Shown here in pieces: positions 46,019 to 54,320 of a stretch of 56,694 nucleotides of DNA. Each line of letters opens with the position of its first letter. Within the stretch, counting starts at the first letter, position 1. Both the position numbers and the translations under genes were made by a program. Below the pieces are notes generated by a model, which saw only the letters and a program-made list of their open reading frames with translations, was not told where the DNA came from and did not search any database. Source of the DNA: Paraperlucidibaca sp. GTDB lineage: Bacteria > Pseudomonadota > Gammaproteobacteria > Pseudomonadales > Moraxellaceae. The DNA lies in assembly GCA_018066805.1 (NCBI GenBank), contig JAGPVX010000040.1, positions 1 to 56,694 of the forward strand. The letters are read 5' to 3'.

Positions 46019-46969
46019 TTAAAACAACTCAAACATGGCGCTAATGGATTCTTCGTTATTGATGCGGCGCAGGGTTTCTGCAAGCAGCGCGGATAACGAC
46101 AACTGACGAATACGGCCACAAGCCAATGCAGCATCTGACAGCGGGATGGTGTCGGTGACGACTAGCTCATCTAGCTGCGACTTATTGATATTGTCGATGG
46201 CTGGGCCTGACAAAATCGCATGGGTGCTGTAGGCAACAACGCGGTTGGCGCCATTCTCTTTCAGAGCCGCAGCGGCTTTGCACAATGTGCCGGCGGTGTC
46301 GACCATGTCATCAACAATTATGCAGTCGCGGCCTTTAACTTCGCCAATGATGTGCATTACTTGCGACTCATTGGCTTTCGGGCGGCGCTTATCGATGATG
46401 GCTAAGTCGGCATCGTCGAGCTGTTTGGCGACGGCGCGAGCACGAACTACACCACCAACATCTGGAGACACGATGACGAGGTTTTTGTAGTTCTGGCGTT
46501 CGATATCGGCGACTAATACGGGTGAGCCGTAGATATTGTCGACTGGGATATCGAAGAAGCCTTGAATTTGATCAGCGTGTAGGTCGACAGTCAGCACGCG
46601 GTCGATACCGACAGTGGTGAGCATGTCAGCAACTACTTTTGCTGTGATGGGTACACGCGCCGAACGCACGCGGCGATCTTGGCGGGCATAACCGAAATAG
46701 GGGATGACGGCGGTGATGCGGCCGGCACTGGCGCGACGCAGAGCATCGGCCATGACAATCAATTCCATCAGATTGTCGTTGGTTGGTGCGCAAGTCGATT
46801 GCAAGATGAACACATCTTTGCCACGAACATTGTCATTGATCTCAACAGCGATTTCGCCATCGGAAAATGTACCAACGTGAGCGAGGCCCAGAGGGATATG
46901 CAGATGATTAACGACTTTACGCGCAAGCTCAGGGTTGGCGTTGCCGGTGAATACGACGAGATTGGGCAT
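46019..46969 (-). CDS. prs: Ribose-phosphate pyrophosphokinase
   Basis: A 316-residue PRPP synthase from the ATG at 46969 ([20 protein letters not shown]). It transfers pyrophosphate from ATP to ribose 5-phosphate. [20 protein letters not shown] is the catalytic flexible loop region, and [14 protein letters not shown] is the PRPP-binding loop. The frame is open further upstream, but that part runs through tRNA-Gln and is not coding. The tRNA lies 28 bases upstream. Confidence 0.98.
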   Translation of the reverse strand: MPNLVVFTGNANPELARKVVNHLHIPLGLAHVGTFSDGEIAVEINDNVRGKDVFILQSTCAPTNDNLMELIVMADALRRASAGRITAVIPYFGYARQDRRVRSARVPITAKVVADMLTTVGIDRVLTVDLHADQIQGFFDIPVDNIYGSPVLVADIERQNYKNLVIVSPDVGGVVRARAVAKQLDDADLAIIDKRRPKANESQVMHIIGEVKGRDCIIVDDMVDTAGTLCKAAAALKENGANRVVAYSTHAILSGPAIDNINKSQLDELVVTDTIPLSDAALACGRIRQLSLSALLAETLRRINNEESISAMFELF

Positions 46970-46997
46970 GATTCCAGTCAACTCAGCCTGAGAGAGA

Positions 46998-47072
46998 TGG
47001 CAGGGGCGGCTGGATTCGAACCAACGCATGGCGGGATCAAAACCCGCTGCCTTACCGCTTGGCGACGCCCCT
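46998..47072 (-). tRNA. tRNA-Gln (TTG)
   Basis: A 75-base cloverleaf with an encoded CCA end (46998-47000). The acceptor arms are AGGGGCG and CGCCCCT. The D arm contains GCCAAGCGGTAAGGCA, the anticodon loop is TTTTGAT with anticodon TTG, and the T loop contains GGTTCGAATCC. It lies between ispE and prs, as in Pseudomonas. The ispE stop codon TAG (47073-47071) includes its first two bases, so the two are probably co-transcribed and the tRNA is cut out by RNase P. Confidence 0.96.
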
Positions 47073-47931
47073 ATATTCGATGCATCCGAAGCCAATGATC
47101 GAGCGCTGTATGCGCCGACGATCGATTTTGGCCTCGGCAGATAAAGCCGTTGACTGGACTGGCGCTGAGTATATCAGCAGCCTGACCTTGACTGGAACAG
47201 GCGAGGAAAACACAAGCACCAGTGCCTGTCATTTTCGCCACACCATGCTGAGTCAGCCAATGTAACGCTTCATCTACAGCAGGAGCCAAGGTTCTGACAA
47301 CTTTTTCGAAGTCGTTTCGAGTGACCCCTGCGTTGAGGTCGCGCAGTTTAATGGCCTCGCTATGTCGAGTCAACAGGGGATGGCGAAAAGCTTCTGCTGT
47401 TGATACATGCGCCTCGGGCGTGAGCACGACATACCACGGTTCATCGGGCTCGATAGCCGTGAGTAGCTCGCCAACACCTTCTGCCCAGGCCGCATGACCA
47501 TGCACAAAAACTGGCACGTCGGCGCCAAGTTTTAGGCCTAAAGCCGCTAATTCATTGAGGTTGAGCTGAGTTTCCCAAAGTGTGTTTAGCGCCAATAGCG
47601 TAGTCGCTGCATCGGATGAGCCGCCACCTAAGCCGCCGCCCATGGGTAGGCGTTTATCGAGCCTTATATTGGCGCCAAGGGTGCAATTGGTGGCTTCACG
47701 CAGCGCAGTGGCGGCGCGAATGATCAAATTATCGGCACTTAAAACACCATCGATGTCGGGAGATAGCGTTAATTGGCCATCGTGGCGTAGTGAAAAATGC
47801 AATATGTCGGCACTGTCGATGAATTGAAACGCTGTTTGTAAGGTGTGATAGCCATCATCACGGCGGCCGGTAATGTGCAGAAATAGGTTCAGTTTCGCCG
47901 GTGCAGGCAGTGTTATTTCGTGCGCGCTCAT
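47071..47931 (-). CDS. ispE: 4-diphosphocytidyl-2-C-methyl-D-erythritol kinase
   Basis: A 286-residue GHMP kinase of the MEP isoprenoid pathway. The ATP loop reads [20 protein letters not shown], and the start [20 protein letters not shown] holds the catalytic-site lysine and substrate residues. The C-terminal [13 protein letters not shown] is the third GHMP motif. Its ATG overlaps the lolB stop by four bases, and its stop codon overlaps the 5' end of tRNA-Gln by two. Confidence 0.98.
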   Translation of the reverse strand: MSAHEITLPAPAKLNLFLHITGRRDDGYHTLQTAFQFIDSADILHFSLRHDGQLTLSPDIDGVLSADNLIIRAATALREATNCTLGANIRLDKRLPMGGGLGGGSSDAATTLLALNTLWETQLNLNELAALGLKLGADVPVFVHGHAAWAEGVGELLTAIEPDEPWYVVLTPEAHVSTAEAFRHPLLTRHSEAIKLRDLNAGVTRNDFEKVVRTLAPAVDEALHWLTQHGVAKMTGTGACVFLACSSQGQAADILSASPVNGFICRGQNRSSAHTALDHWLRMHRI

Positions 47932-48539
47932 GCTGAGGCTTTCGCCTGCCAGCGCTGAATAAATAGCAAAATACGATTTTTGCCCTGAGTCAGCAGCAAT
48001 CGTTGCGGGATGCGATAGCCATCTTGCACTTGCTCGCTGAGTACGCGGATATTCCAGCCATGCTCTTGGAACTCGCGCACACCAGCCTCGCCGCTAAGCG
48101 TGGTGATGGTAGTGAGCGGATCTTGTGGCCAGCCGCTGAGCCAGTCGTTGAGTAGATCGATTGGCAACGGTACGCCGGTAATTGCCTGCGTTAGCAGGTC
48201 GGGGCGATCGGACTCGTGGCGGCCTAGCCAGCCATTATCTAAAACTAAGTTGCCATCGCGGCCGGTGAGCGTGGTGTAGCCCTGGTTTAGCGGTCCGGCG
48301 GCGCTGGCGTCGAAGTCTTTGCCGGTGCGCTTCCAGTTATATGTCGCGGTGATGCTATTGCCCAAAAATGTCACGCCGGCTTTGCCTTCTGCTTGCCATT
48401 GCGTCAGGCCGCGGGCACTAGCGGCTGCTTCTATTACCTCTGGCGCCTCCACGACTGGGCCGCGAGTAACGCAACCTGAAAGCAGGGCGGCCGCTATTAG
48501 CGTAAATAGTGCAGAGCGGGAAAAGTTCAAAGCTATCAT
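47928..48539 (-). CDS. lolB: Outer-membrane lipoprotein localisation factor LolB
   Basis: A 203-residue lipoprotein from the ATG at 48539, with GAGG about 10 bases upstream (a GTG three codons earlier is too close to it). The signal peptide ends in the lipobox LLSGC with Cys23. The mature part (LTQWQAEGKAGVTFLGNSIT, DLLNDWLSGWPQDP) matches LolB, which receives lipoproteins from LolA at the outer membrane. It is divergent from hemA and leads the lolB-ispE-tRNA-prs unit. Confidence 0.95.
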   Translation of the reverse strand: MIALNFSRSALFTLIAAALLSGCVTRGPVVEAPEVIEAAASARGLTQWQAEGKAGVTFLGNSITATYNWKRTGKDFDASAAGPLNQGYTTLTGRDGNLVLDNGWLGRHESDRPDLLTQAITGVPLPIDLLNDWLSGWPQDPLTTITTLSGEAGVREFQEHGWNIRVLSEQVQDGYRIPQRLLLTQGKNRILLFIQRWQAKASA

Positions 48540-48615
48540 CTGCGGCACGCCTCTAAGGCTTTAGGTAGGCGTCGATGGTAGCAAAAAGGCTTTGCGTCGG
48601 GTGAGCCCGTAACAT

Positions 48616-48644
48616 TTGTCTTTAAACGCGCTATCCCTCACAAT
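48616..48644 (+). promoter_or_regulatory. Candidate hemA promoter
   Basis: TTGTCT (48616-48621) and CACAAT (48639-48644) are 17 bases apart, each a 4/6 match, and lie 40 bases before the hemA ATG in the lolB-hemA divergent gap. Confidence 0.45.
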
Positions 48645-48683
48645 TTGTGGCTATTTTCCGGGGTATCCGGCTCAGGGTTCGGC

Positions 48684-49982
48684 ATGGCGCTGTTGGCATT
48701 CGGCATTAATCACAAGACGGCATCGGTCGCCCTACGTGAGCGCGCGGCGTTTGCGCCGGAGGCGTTGGGTCAAGCCTTGCGTGATGCCCGCCAATTCGCT
48801 GGCCTCGATGAGGTCGCGATCTTGTCGACGTGTAATCGCACCGAGTTCTATGGCGCGGCTGATCCCGAGCGCATGCAAGCCGTACGGCAATGGCTGACTG
48901 AGTCGCGCGGCATTAGCGATGCTGAACTTGACGCCGTTTGGTATGTCCACGAGGGCGAGGCTGCGATGCGCCACGCCATGCGTGTGGCCTCTGGGCTGGA
49001 CTCGATGGTGCTCGGCGAGCCACAAATTTTCGGCCAAATGAAAACAGCCTGGAGCGAGGCGATTGCTGCTGGCACAGCTGGCGGCGCGCTAGACAAGCTA
49101 TTTCAAGGCACATTCGCTGCCGCCAAGGCTGTGCGAAGTAAGACCGCGCTTGGTGCTAGTCCTGTTTCCATTGGTTTTGCCGCTGTCACCTTAGCGCGCC
49201 AAGTATTTGAGTCATTGGCGCAAACACCCACGCTTTTAGTTGGTGCTGGCGAAATGAACGCTTTAGTCGCCAAGCATCTGCGCGAGCAGGGCGTGGCAGA
49301 GCTGATGATTGTTAATCGTACCTTGGCAAATGCCGAGGTAGTGGCGCAAGACGTTGACGCCGAAGCCATGCCATGGTCGTGCCTACAAGATGCTCTAGCT
49401 CGTGCAGGCGTGGTGATTAGCTGCACCGGCAGCAGTGAGGCGGTTATTACTCGCGCCATGGTCAAGCAGGCGTTGAAAGAGCGGCGCCAACAGCCAATGC
49501 TGCTGATCGATATCGCTGTGCCGCGTGATATCGAACCATCGGTGGCCGAGCTCGATGATGTTTTTTTATATACCGTGGATGATCTGCAATCGGTCATCGA
49601 TACTGGTTGGCGTAACCGGCAGGCGGCGGCAGTCGATGCCGAGCGCTTGATTGACCAGCATGTACAGCAGTTTGCTGAGCAGCAACGCGTGGCTGAAACT
49701 GCCGTGGCGCTAATTCGCCAAGTGCGCGGACGCGCCGCCGAAATGGCCGATATTGAGCGCCAAAAAGCTTTAGAGCAGCTGCGCCGAGGCGCTGACCCTG
49801 AAGCCGTATTGGCGCGTTTGCAGCACAACCTAATGAATAAGTGGTTGCACGCGCCGACTGTCAGCTTGCGCCAGCTTGCGGCTAGCAATAACGCTGAGGG
49901 CTTGCAGCAAGTAGCGCAGGCTATGGGCGTGAAACCTGAAGATACTCCTGTTAATTCGCCAGAGACTGCATCTAACTCATGA
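48684..49982 (+). CDS. hemA: Glutamyl-tRNA reductase
   Basis: A 432-residue enzyme from ATG 48684 ([20 protein letters not shown]). An in-frame TTG at 48645 would add residues unlike the family. It reduces Glu-tRNA to glutamate-1-semialdehyde, the first step of tetrapyrrole synthesis. Cys50 in [10 protein letters not shown] is the catalytic nucleophile. The NADPH site includes [16 protein letters not shown], and the C-terminal helices form the dimer. The stop overlaps the prfA start by four bases. Confidence 0.98.
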   Translation: MALLAFGINHKTASVALRERAAFAPEALGQALRDARQFAGLDEVAILSTCNRTEFYGAADPERMQAVRQWLTESRGISDAELDAVWYVHEGEAAMRHAMRVASGLDSMVLGEPQIFGQMKTAWSEAIAAGTAGGALDKLFQGTFAAAKAVRSKTALGASPVSIGFAAVTLARQVFESLAQTPTLLVGAGEMNALVAKHLREQGVAELMIVNRTLANAEVVAQDVDAEAMPWSCLQDALARAGVVISCTGSSEAVITRAMVKQALKERRQQPMLLIDIAVPRDIEPSVAELDDVFLYTVDDLQSVIDTGWRNRQAAAVDAERLIDQHVQQFAEQQRVAETAVALIRQVRGRAAEMADIERQKALEQLRRGADPEAVLARLQHNLMNKWLHAPTVSLRQLAASNNAEGLQQVAQAMGVKPEDTPVNSPETASNS

Positions 49983-51061
49983 AAGCAGCACTACTTTCCC
50001 GTCTTGATCAGCTTGCCGAACGCTTTGAGGAGCTGAATGCGCTCTTGTCCGATGCTGGTGTCATTGCTGATCAAAACCAGTTTCGTAAACTCTCGCGCGA
50101 GCATGCTGAGCTTGAGCCCGTGGTGGCCGCACTAGCAGCGTATCGCCGTGCCGAGCAGCAACGCGCCGATGCCAAAGCATTACTATCGGATCCAGATTTT
50201 CGTGAATTAGCGGAAATGGACATTGCCGATATGGATGCCGAATTAGTCCGTATCAGCGAAGATTTACAGCGTCTGATGGTGCCGCGCGATCCCAATGATA
50301 ATGGCAATGTGTGGCTCGAGGTTCGCGCAGGTACCGGTGGCGATGAGGCCGCGATTTTTGCCGGCGATTTATTTCGTATGTATAGCCGCTTTGCCGAGCG
50401 CCAAGGTTGGCGGATCGAGATTGTCTCTAGTAACGAGGGCGAGCATGGCGGCTATAAAGAAGTGATTTCGCGCGTCTCTGGCGAGTCCGTTTATGCCTCT
50501 TTGAAGTTTGAGTCTGGTGCGCACCGCGTGCAGCGTGTGCCTGCAACTGAATCACAAGGCCGCGTGCACACTTCGGCTTGCACCGTGGCGGTGATGCCGG
50601 AAGCGCCAGAGCTGGAAGCCATCGAGATTAATGCCGGTGACTTGCGCATCGATACTTATCGCGCCAGTGGTGCTGGCGGGCAGCACATCAACAAAACCGA
50701 TTCGGCGGTGCGCGTAACGCACATTCCAACGGGTGTGGTGGTTGAGTGCCAAGATGAGCGCTCGCAGCACAAAAATAAAGCCCGCGCACTGTCGTTATTA
50801 TCGGCAAAGCTGCATGCGGCGCAGCAGGCTGAGGCGCAGTTGGCCTCGTCAACCATGCGCCGTGATCTTGTCGGCAGCGGTGATCGTTCTGAGCGCATTC
50901 GCACCTATAATTTTCCGCAAGGCCGCATGAGCGATCACCGCATCAACCTCACGCTATATCGTCTCGATGAGATCATGAATGGCGATTTAACTGAGCTGCT
51001 GAATGCATTGGCGACTGAGCATCAAGCCGATCAGTTGGCCGCTATGGCAGAGACTTTGTGA
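49979..51061 (+). CDS. prfA: Peptide chain release factor 1
   Basis: A 360-residue RF1. PAT at residues 188-190 is the tripeptide that reads UAG and [18 protein letters not shown] carries the GGQ motif (233-235), whose glutamine is methylated by PrmC, encoded next. It overlaps hemA by four bases, a common hemA-prfA-prmC arrangement. Confidence 0.99.
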   Translation: MKAALLSRLDQLAERFEELNALLSDAGVIADQNQFRKLSREHAELEPVVAALAAYRRAEQQRADAKALLSDPDFRELAEMDIADMDAELVRISEDLQRLMVPRDPNDNGNVWLEVRAGTGGDEAAIFAGDLFRMYSRFAERQGWRIEIVSSNEGEHGGYKEVISRVSGESVYASLKFESGAHRVQRVPATESQGRVHTSACTVAVMPEAPELEAIEINAGDLRIDTYRASGAGGQHINKTDSAVRVTHIPTGVVVECQDERSQHKNKARALSLLSAKLHAAQQAEAQLASSTMRRDLVGSGDRSERIRTYNFPQGRMSDHRINLTLYRLDEIMNGDLTELLNALATEHQADQLAAMAETL

Positions 51062-51124
51062 TCCGATCATTGAGCAAGATACTCATTGTAGGCTTGACTC
51101 AATTACCGCCATTTCCACCTGTCG

Positions 51125-52042
51125 ATGAATCTCCACAACGCAATGCCTAGCAATAGCGCAGCAACTATAACTCTCAAGCAATGGCTTAAAGCTGCGACGG
51201 CGACATTGGCACAAAGCTTGGCGTGGCAGCCAGTTAGCGGCGATGCCGTGAGTGCTCGCCGCGAGGCCAGCTCGGTCTTGCTGGCCGCCATCGGGAAGAC
51301 GCATGCTTGGCTTTTAACTTGGCCTGATGCTTGTTTGAGCACTGATGAGCTAGCGCGGGCGGATGCGTGGTTGGCGAGGCGCGCCGCCGGTGAACCTTTG
51401 GCCTATTTGCGCGGTGAGCAAGAGTTTTGGTCATTATCGCTTCAAGTAGCACCGGGCATTTTAGTGCCGCGTGCCGATACCGAATGTTTGGTCGAGCAAG
51501 CGCTATTACGTATTGCTAGCACTGGCGCTGTTCGTGTCTTAGATCTGGGCACTGGTTCCGGCGCTATTGCTTTGGCCATTGCGCATGAGCGCCGGCAAGC
51601 GCAGGTGTTTGCGGCCGATCGCAGTGCCTTGGCGGTGGCTGTGGCGCAGACAAATGCCGCACGATTGAGCTTGGCGCTGAGTTGCCGTGAGAGTGATTGG
51701 TTTAGCGCATTTGCTGGTGATCGCTTCGATGTCATTGTTAGTAACCCACCGTATATTGCCGAGGATGACCCGCACTTGGCAGCGCTGAAGTTCGAACCAA
51801 TACAGGCCTTGGCGGCGGCCGATTTCGGCCTTGCCGACTTACGCGAAATCATCAGGCAGGCGCCGAAGCATCTGAGCATGAATGGATATTTATTGCTCGA
51901 GCATGGCCACGATCAAGCAGCAGCAGTACGCGAGTTGTTGCAGCAAGCAGGCTTTGTCGATGTTTGCTCGACGCGGGATTTTGGCGGTAATGAGCGCGTG
52001 ACTGGCGGGCGTTGGACTGGAGTATCAGATGATGACGCATGA
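51125..52042 (+). CDS. prmC: Release factor glutamine methyltransferase
   Basis: A protein of 305 residues if started at ATG 51125. An ATG at 51143 is an alternative, and neither has a clear Shine-Dalgarno. The SAM site shows VLDLGTGSGAIALAIAHERR. The catalytic NPPY motif is in VSNPPYIAEDD, the mark of glutamine N5-methyltransferases. It modifies the GGQ glutamine of RF1 and RF2. It is downstream of prfA and overlaps moeB by 11-14 bases. Confidence 0.96.
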   Translation: MNLHNAMPSNSAATITLKQWLKAATATLAQSLAWQPVSGDAVSARREASSVLLAAIGKTHAWLLTWPDACLSTDELARADAWLARRAAGEPLAYLRGEQEFWSLSLQVAPGILVPRADTECLVEQALLRIASTGAVRVLDLGTGSGAIALAIAHERRQAQVFAADRSALAVAVAQTNAARLSLALSCRESDWFSAFAGDRFDVIVSNPPYIAEDDPHLAALKFEPIQALAAADFGLADLREIIRQAPKHLSMNGYLLLEHGHDQAAAVRELLQQAGFVDVCSTRDFGGNERVTGGRWTGVSDDDA

Positions 52043-52790
52043 GCTAAGCGATGCCGAACTGCTGCGCTACCATCGGCAAATTCTATTGCCGAGCTGGGAT
52101 ATCGCCGCGCAACAGAAGCTGCGTGCCGCCACCGTATTGGTGCTAGGCCTTGGCGGCCTTGGCTGCCCTGTGGCGCAATACCTTGCCGCTGCAGGCGTTG
52201 GTCGTTTAATTTTGCTCGATGACGACCGTGTCGATATCAGTAATTTGCAGCGCCAACCCTTGCACGGTGAAGCCGATGTTGGCCGCTTAAAAGTCGAGTC
52301 AGCCGCAGCCTCGCTAAAGGCGTTAAACCCATTGGTAGAGATTGTGACTGTGGCCGCGAGAGCCGACGCCGACCTGCTCGCACGATGGATGCCGGAGGTC
52401 GCAGTGGTGGCCGATTGCTGCGATAATTTCAGTACGCGAGATCTTATCAACGCTAGCGCATGGGCGGCACAAGTGCCGGTAGTGTCGGCAGCGGCCATTG
52501 CCTGGCAGGGCCAGCTCAGCGTGTTTGATGCCCGCGATGCTAAGTCGCCATGCTATCGCTGTCTTTATCCAGACAGCCTCGATGCCGAGCAGACCTGCAA
52601 CGATGTCGGCGTTATGGCGAGCACCGTGGCGGTAATGGGCAGCTTACAAGCCAATGAAATTTTGAAGCTAATCGCAGGAGTTGGTAGCAATCTCTGCGGT
52701 AAGTTGTTGTTGTGGGATGGCCATCAGGCGAACATGCGCACACTGCGCATCCCGCGTGATGTGGCTTGTCCCGTGTGTTCTTCTACGTAA
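52032..52790 (+). CDS. moeB: Molybdopterin-synthase adenylyltransferase MoeB / HesA-type E1-like enzyme
   Basis: A 252-residue ThiF/MoeB/HesA-family protein from the second of two adjacent ATGs (52029 and 52032). The ATP-binding motif is VLGLGGLGCPVAQYLAAAGV. The zinc cysteines occur as CYRC and CPVC at the C-terminus. The conserved catalytic-site cysteine lies in EQTCNDVGVMAS. It adenylates the C-terminal glycine of a sulfur carrier such as MoaD or ThiS. The position after prmC matches moeB in Pseudomonas, but a ThiF role cannot be excluded. Confidence 0.9.
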   Translation: MTHELSDAELLRYHRQILLPSWDIAAQQKLRAATVLVLGLGGLGCPVAQYLAAAGVGRLILLDDDRVDISNLQRQPLHGEADVGRLKVESAAASLKALNPLVEIVTVAARADADLLARWMPEVAVVADCCDNFSTRDLINASAWAAQVPVVSAAAIAWQGQLSVFDARDAKSPCYRCLYPDSLDAEQTCNDVGVMASTVAVMGSLQANEILKLIAGVGSNLCGKLLLWDGHQANMRTLRIPRDVACPVCSST

Positions 52791-52812
52791 TTTGTTTTCG
52801 GAGTGATGTGAC

Positions 52813-54120
52813 ATGAACCCTTATGCGAGCTGGCGCCATGCCTTAAAAGGCGTGTTTCGAATTGGTCAAACGACCTCGATTATTGCCGCAACGGGATTTG
52901 CTTGGGCGACCGGTGACCGTTTGCCTACGCCGCGTGTGCTGCGCCTAACCTTCGAGCGACTGGGCGCAACTTACGTGAAATTGGGTCAGTTTATTGCTAG
53001 CTCACCGTCATTGTTTCCCGCCGAATACGTCACTGAATTTCAGCATTGCTTAGATAAAACTGAGCCGCTGTCGTTTGAGATTATGCGTGATGTGTTGGAG
53101 CGCGAACTCAAGCGCCCAATGCACGAAGTCTTCAGCGAAGTCGATGAGATTCCGCTGGCATCGGCGTCAATTGCCCAAGTTCATGCCGCGAAACTGATTA
53201 CCGGTGAGTCGGTGGTGATCAAGATTCAGAAGCCCGGTGTTGAACAGGTTCTGCTCACCGACCTGAACTTTTTATACGTCACCGCGCTGCTATTAGAGCG
53301 CGTGCTACCAAAACTGAAATTTGCTTCGCTGTCGGGTATCGTCAGTGAAATTCAAGGCTGCATGATGGAAGAGGTCGACTTTTATAAGGAGGCGCGCAAC
53401 GTTGAGCAGTTCCGCGCTTACTTAGAGGCTACGGGCAATACGCAGGCGACTGCGCCACGGATTTATCCCGAGGCATCAAGCCTGCGCGTGCTGACTATGG
53501 AGCGTTTCTATGGCGTGCCATTGACCGATCTTGAAACCATTCGCAAATATACGCGTGACCCAGCAGGCACATTAGTGGCTGCGCTCAACACGTGGTTTTC
53601 TAGTCTGATGCTCTGTGAAAGTTTCCACGCCGACTTGCACGCCGGCAACCTCATGGTGCTCACCGATGGCCGCCTTGGCTTTATCGACTTCGGCATCGTG
53701 GGTCGCATTGCGCCCGATACCTGGACGGCGACGATGGCATTCATCGAGTCATTAGGCGATGGCGACTTTAAGAAAATGGCCGAGAGCATGGCATTGATTG
53801 GCATGACCAAACGCAAGGTCGATAACGCCCAACTTGCGCTAGACCTTGAGGCTATTTACGGCGCCGCAACCACGGTTGACCCCTTAAGCATTGGCGGTGC
53901 CATGGCTAATGACAACGAGATCAATAAGCTCATGCTGGAGATTGTCGCTGTTGGTGAGCGCCACGGCATTCGCTTCCCACGTGCCTTCGCTCTGTTGCTG
54001 AAGCAAATGCTTTACTTTGATAGGTATATTCGTATTTTGGCGCCTGATATGAATCTTTTCGACGATGATCGCATCAGCTTTCTTGGCGATGACAGTGGTG
54101 GTCATAAACTGTTGCACTGA
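52813..54120 (+). CDS. ABC1/AarF/UbiB-family atypical kinase-like protein
   Basis: A 435-residue ABC1 family member, the second in this window. Family marks are YVKLGQFIASSPSLFPAEYV (KxGQ motif), IPLASASIAQVHAAKL (Ala-rich loop), VVIKIQKPGV (nucleotide lysine), FHADLHAGNLMVL and LGFIDFGIVGR. It has no clear C-terminal membrane anchors, unlike classical UbiB. It shares motif order but little else with the protein at 23552-24889, so the two are diverged paralogs. It is 22 bases after moeB. Its role in quinone or lipid metabolism is inferred from the family. Confidence 0.9.
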   Translation: MNPYASWRHALKGVFRIGQTTSIIAATGFAWATGDRLPTPRVLRLTFERLGATYVKLGQFIASSPSLFPAEYVTEFQHCLDKTEPLSFEIMRDVLERELKRPMHEVFSEVDEIPLASASIAQVHAAKLITGESVVIKIQKPGVEQVLLTDLNFLYVTALLLERVLPKLKFASLSGIVSEIQGCMMEEVDFYKEARNVEQFRAYLEATGNTQATAPRIYPEASSLRVLTMERFYGVPLTDLETIRKYTRDPAGTLVAALNTWFSSLMLCESFHADLHAGNLMVLTDGRLGFIDFGIVGRIAPDTWTATMAFIESLGDGDFKKMAESMALIGMTKRKVDNAQLALDLEAIYGAATTVDPLSIGGAMANDNEINKLMLEIVAVGERHGIRFPRAFALLLKQMLYFDRYIRILAPDMNLFDDDRISFLGDDSGGHKLLH

Positions 54121-54140
54121 TTAGCTAACGTGAAGTGATT

Positions 54141-54166
54141 AAAAAGCCCGCATCTGCGGGCTTTTT
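54141..54166. terminator. Terminator after the ABC1 gene
   Basis: A 12-bp stem (AAAAAGCCCGCA at 54141-54152 with 54155-54166) has a very small loop and T and A runs on either side. It begins 20 bases after the stop codon. Confidence 0.9.
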
Positions 54167-54320
54167 ATTGCCTGTATTTTGTACTAGATGTGCAGGCTTA
54201 CATGTCTGATATAAGCTGTTGCAGTTGTGTAACTTTAGTGACAGTATTTGAATATAAGAAATAAGTTTCATACTCATAATAAAAATAGAGCGGCCTTCCA
54301 GGGCGCCAAAGGTGATAGCT

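Noticed and set aside
46970-47095. 42-codon N-terminal extension of the prs reading frame
   Set aside because: It is translated from tRNA-Gln and its flanks. The ATG at 46969 gives the standard PRPP synthase N-terminus.
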